This document shows, in pieces, positions 39,809 through 39,843 of a stretch of DNA of 39,843 bases (positions are counted from its first letter, which is position 1; each line of letters opens with the position of its first letter). The stretch covers positions 1-39,843 of the forward strand of contig CAZIAD010000031.1 in the NCBI GenBank assembly GCA_964537555.1, given 5' to 3'. Both the position numbers and the translations under genes were made by a program. This DNA comes from CAYRWR01 sp964537555 (GTDB lineage Bacteria > Spirochaetota > Brevinematia > Brevinematales > CAYRWR01). The notes beneath the pieces were generated by a model, which was given only the letters and a program-made list of their open reading frames with translations, was not told where the DNA came from and did no database searches.

Positions 39809-39843
39809 TTCTGGACAAAAATCCCAAAGCGTGGTAAATTATA

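Noticed and set aside
39743..39843. A partial gene at the right edge
   Set aside because: Too little sequence; only a short direct repeat can be described.

Overview
The window comes from a diderm (Gram-negative-type) bacterium. It carries lpxD (lipid A synthesis), several lipoprotein signal peptides and exported proteins. Spirochaetota is my best guess, from a tandem cyclic-nucleotide-binding regulator, a YARHG lipoprotein and the overall gene style, but no marker here settles it. Base composition is moderate, with one GC-rich block around clpB. Promoters are close to the sigma-70 consensus with 17-bp spacers (TTGACA/TAAAAT, TTGACA/TAACAT, TTGACT/TATAAT), which helped fix start codons. No rRNA, tRNA, CRISPR array or complete insertion sequence was seen.

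Layout. 1-1925: lpxD and rsmA on the minus strand. 2083-5528: a housekeeping operon (rpsP, rimM, trmD, rplS, rnhB, two small unknown genes) from a consensus promoter to a clean terminator. 5582-9437: small-enzyme genes (nitroreductase-like, membrane protein, PHP phosphoesterase, Nudix, P-loop kinase, DUF4180). 9586-9951: a hicBA toxin-antitoxin pair whose toxin has an in-frame stop. 10028-10249: a promoter, a GC-rich foldable segment with a potential pseudoknot, and a terminator, i.e. a candidate structured RNA. 10286-12883: clpB, with codon use unlike the ribosomal genes nearby. 12884-13508: 625 bp without a gene, packed with hairpins and a REP-like palindrome. 13509-17443: an exported CBM48-like plus dual-specificity phosphatase protein (laforin-like order), convergent with an exported HEXXH/TPR/amidotransferase-like fusion. 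17641-20264: an arsenic-type operon (acr3, arsR, ArsP-like permease, thioredoxin-like protein). 20333-24411: a lipoprotein alpha-amylase divergent from a hybrid histidine kinase. 24495-26733: CPBP protease, NAD-dependent epimerase and acetyltransferase operon. 26828-31805: tandem cNMP-domain regulator, YghO-like protein and a large exported protein. 32003-36071: a tightly coupled four-gene operon (radical SAM enzyme, SAM methyltransferase, glutamate-racemase homologue, phosphoglycosyl transferase). 36134-38213: YARHG lipoprotein and a polytopic GT-C-like membrane protein. 38391-39239: a lipoprotein made of two CBM21 starch/glycogen-binding modules. 39383-39706: an RraB-like small protein.

Two themes stand out. 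First, three exported proteins read alpha-glucans (GH13 amylase, CBM48-like phosphatase, tandem CBM21 lipoprotein); two of them have domain arrangements best known from eukaryotic glycogen regulators. Second, the 32003-36071 operon joins a radical SAM enzyme and a racemase homologue to a lipid-carrier sugar-phosphate transferase. This suggests an undescribed envelope glycan or lipid-linked product pathway.
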